Positions 62,323 to 64,000 of a DNA stretch of 64,000 bases are shown in pieces. The stretch comes from Novosphingobium sp. MD-1. Its GTDB lineage: Bacteria > Pseudomonadota > Alphaproteobacteria > Sphingomonadales > Sphingomonadaceae. Position 1 is the stretch's first letter. The number at the start of each line of letters is the position of its first letter. Location of the stretch: contig NZ_BBXA01000013.1 in assembly GCF_001014975.1 (NCBI RefSeq), positions 1 through 64,000 of the forward strand. The letters run 5' to 3'. The notes beneath the pieces are model-generated. The model did no database searches and had not been told where the DNA came from. It worked only from the letters and a program-made list of their open reading frames with translations. The translations under genes and the position numbers were made by a program.

Positions 62323-63630
62323 TCAGAAGCGGTTGAGCATGTTCTCCAGCCATTCCTGCCGGCCCGAAACCGGCTTGGGAGCCAGATCGCGCGCCACGGC
62401 GAGATCGGCGATTTCGGCAAGGCTCGCGCCCTTGATCGCCTGTCCCAGTTCGCCGTTCCATCCGGCGTAGCGCTCGGCGCGGAAGGCATCGATGCGGCCA
62501 TCGGTGATGATCGCCTCGGCGCGCAGCAGGGCCTTGGCGATCACGTCGACACCGCCGATGTGGCCGTGGAACAGGTCCGCCGCGTCGACCGACTGGCGGC
62601 GCACCTTGGCATCGAAGTTGAAGCCGCCATCTGTGAAGCCGCCGGCGCGCTCGATCTCGATGCAGGCCAGCGTCAGTTCCTCGACCGAGTTGGGAAACTG
62701 GTCGGTATCCCACCCGTTCTGCGGATCGCCGCGGTTAGCGTCGATCGAGCCGAAAATGCCCAGCGCGCGCGCCATGGCGATTTCGTGTTCGAAGGTATGG
62801 CCCGAAAGCGTGGCGTGGTTGGCCTCGATGTTGACCTTGACCTCGTTCTCAAGGCCGAAGCGCTTGAGGAAGCCGTACACCGTCTGCGTATCGAAATCGT
62901 ACTGGTGTTTGGTCGGCTCGTGCGGCTTGGGCTCGATCAGGATGGTGCCGGCAAAGCCGATCTTGTGCTTGTGTTCGACCACCAGGCTGAGGAACCGGCC
63001 GAAATTTTCCTGCTCGATAGCGAGGTCGGTGTTGAGGATCGTGTCATAGCCTTCGCGGCCGCCCCACAGGACGTAGTTGGCGCCGCCCAGGCGGTGCGTC
63101 GCTTCCAGCGCGTCGCGCACCTGGCTCGCGCCCCAGGCATAGACTTCGGGGCGGGGCGACGTGGCCGCGCCCGCCAGATAGCGCGGGTGGCCGAACAGGT
63201 TGGCCGTGCCCCACAGCAGCCTGCGGCCATGCGCGGCTTGCAGTTCCTCCAGATGATCGACCGCGCGGGCGAAGCTGGCGCGGAATTCGCCGATGCTTTC
63301 GGCCGGCGCCATCACGTCCACATCGTGGAAGCAGTAGAACGGCAGGTCGAGCTTTTCGACGAAGGCGAGGGCCGCCTCGCGCTTGGCGCGCGCGGCGGCT
63401 TCATCCTGCGGGCCATTGAGCCAGGGGCGGTCGAAGGTGCCCGCGCCGAACACGTCGCTGCCCGGCCAACAGAAGGTGTGCCACATGCACACGGCAAAGC
63501 GCAGGTAATCCTCCATGCGCTTGCCGAAGACCACGCGGTCCTTGTCGTACCAGCGATAGGCGAAGTCGTTGGCGCTGTCGGGGCCTTCGTAGCGGACGGT
63601 GTCGAATGCGTCGAAATAGGCAGCGGACAT
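62323..63630 (-). CDS. xylA: Xylose isomerase
   Basis: A 435-residue cytoplasmic enzyme, the length of group II isomerases. Start ATG 63630 ([10 protein letters not shown]) follows AAGGAG. Catalytic His102 and Asp105 are in CFHDVDV; metal ligands are in [33 protein letters not shown] and GSIDANRGD; the ending [13 protein letters not shown] is typical. It converts D-xylose to D-xylulose and is paired with the xylulokinase upstream. Confidence 0.97.
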   Translation of the reverse strand: MSAAYFDAFDTVRYEGPDSANDFAYRWYDKDRVVFGKRMEDYLRFAVCMWHTFCWPGSDVFGAGTFDRPWLNGPQDEAAARAKREAALAFVEKLDLPFYCFHDVDVMAPAESIGEFRASFARAVDHLEELQAAHGRRLLWGTANLFGHPRYLAGAATSPRPEVYAWGASQVRDALEATHRLGGANYVLWGGREGYDTILNTDLAIEQENFGRFLSLVVEHKHKIGFAGTILIEPKPHEPTKHQYDFDTQTVYGFLKRFGLENEVKVNIEANHATLSGHTFEHEIAMARALGIFGSIDANRGDPQNGWDTDQFPNSVEELTLACIEIERAGGFTDGGFNFDAKVRRQSVDAADLFHGHIGGVDVIAKALLRAEAIITDGRIDAFRAERYAGWNGELGQAIKGASLAEIADLAVARDLAPKPVSGRQEWLENMLNRF

Positions 63631-63637
63631 TGCAGGC

Positions 63638-64000
63638 TTACTCCTTGATGGCGCTGAGCGCCCGATAGGCGGCGCGGAAGCGTTCCCGCTTCGGCGCAAG
63701 GCGGGCGGCGAGATCGGGATCGGGTTCGATCACCGCGCGAACGGGGGGACGGGTACAGACTTCGGCGGCGCTGGCGCCGGTGGCGGCCATCTGCGCCAGG
63801 CGCGCGCCGCCCAGCGCGGGGCCGACTTCGCCGCCGTGCAGATAGACCAGGCGGACGCCGAGCACGCTGGAGAGGATGCGGCCCCAGTGCGCCGAGCGCG
63901 AGCCGCCGCCGATCACGCACAGTTCCTCGATCCGCGTGCCGGCTCCGCGCAGCGCGTCGATCCCGTCGGCATGGGCGAAGGCCACGCCTTCGAGCACGGC
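63638..64000 (-). CDS. xylB: Xylulokinase, C-terminal fragment
   Basis: The last ~120 residues of a FGGY-family sugar kinase; the gene runs off the right edge. The signature [22 protein letters not shown] and the [17 protein letters not shown] stretch identify xylulokinase. It phosphorylates D-xylulose to D-xylulose 5-phosphate. It lies 7 bases before xylA in the same unit. The symbol follows E. coli usage and differs from the Caulobacter-style xylB above. Confidence 0.9.
   Translation of the reverse strand, partial: AVLEGVAFAHADGIDALRGAGTRIEELCVIGGGSRSAHWGRILSSVLGVRLVYLHGGEVGPALGGARLAQMAATGASAAEVCTRPPVRAVIEPDPDLAARLAPKRERFRAAYRALSAIKE

Overview
The window is a GC-rich segment with closely packed genes, many joined by ATGA or GTGA overlaps. 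TonB-dependent receptors of the sphingomonad/caulobacter type, a Caulobacter-like xylX-xylB-xylC set and a parA-parB-repA (RPA-type) replication block point to an alphaproteobacterium of the Sphingomonadales, probably Novosphingobium, Sphingobium or Sphingomonas. The replication block suggests a large secondary replicon (megaplasmid or chromid). A complete cysD-cysNC-cysQ sulfate activation operon on the same DNA favours a chromid. This placement is inference; no marker names the species.

Layout. 1-2005: end of an efflux outer-membrane factor, a TetR regulator and a LuxR regulator. 2086-6722: sulfate activation operon, then an HSL-type esterase and a terminator. 6760-17312 (minus strand): a TonB-dependent receptor, an RND efflux operon, and the two-component system just upstream of that pump, separated from it by a very strong hairpin. 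17508-17927: truncated haemoglobin. 18085-22534: replication and partition, with inverted repeats and a promoter before parA, then parA, parB, a 16-bp palindrome repeated inside repA (candidate parS), repA and 22-bp iterons (candidate oriV). 22688-26522: a truncated IclR-type HTH protein, a ZnuD-like receptor with a Zur-box-like site, an atypical FixJ-like regulator and a small ORF.

26519-39542 is a chemosensory island. On the minus strand lie a double PilZ protein and the cluster mcp-STAS-cheA-cheR-cheB-cheD-cheY-cheW plus a 91-residue protein with a CheZ-like DxxxQ motif. Divergently lie a CheB paralogue lacking the catalytic His, a globin-coupled receptor and a PAS-GGDEF-EAL protein. Both receptors end in DWSEF, a likely CheR/CheB tether. 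No flagellar or pilus genes are present, so the output is not shown.

39570-64000 is a xylan and xylose utilisation locus. It encodes an outer-membrane receptor with a halogenase-like flavoprotein, SapC and a JmjC-like cupin, secreted xylan-degrading enzymes (GH3, GH8, GH43, two esterases), a sugar transporter, and two routes for xylose: oxidative (xylX, xylB, xylC) and isomerase/kinase (xylA, xylulokinase). Near-identical palindromes around GGTAGCGCTATC precede at least four transcription units and are probably operators of the LacI-type regulator in the locus. A second, GntR-type regulator sits at the end of the GH43-isomerase-kinase unit.

No tRNA, rRNA, CRISPR array or insertion sequence was recognised.
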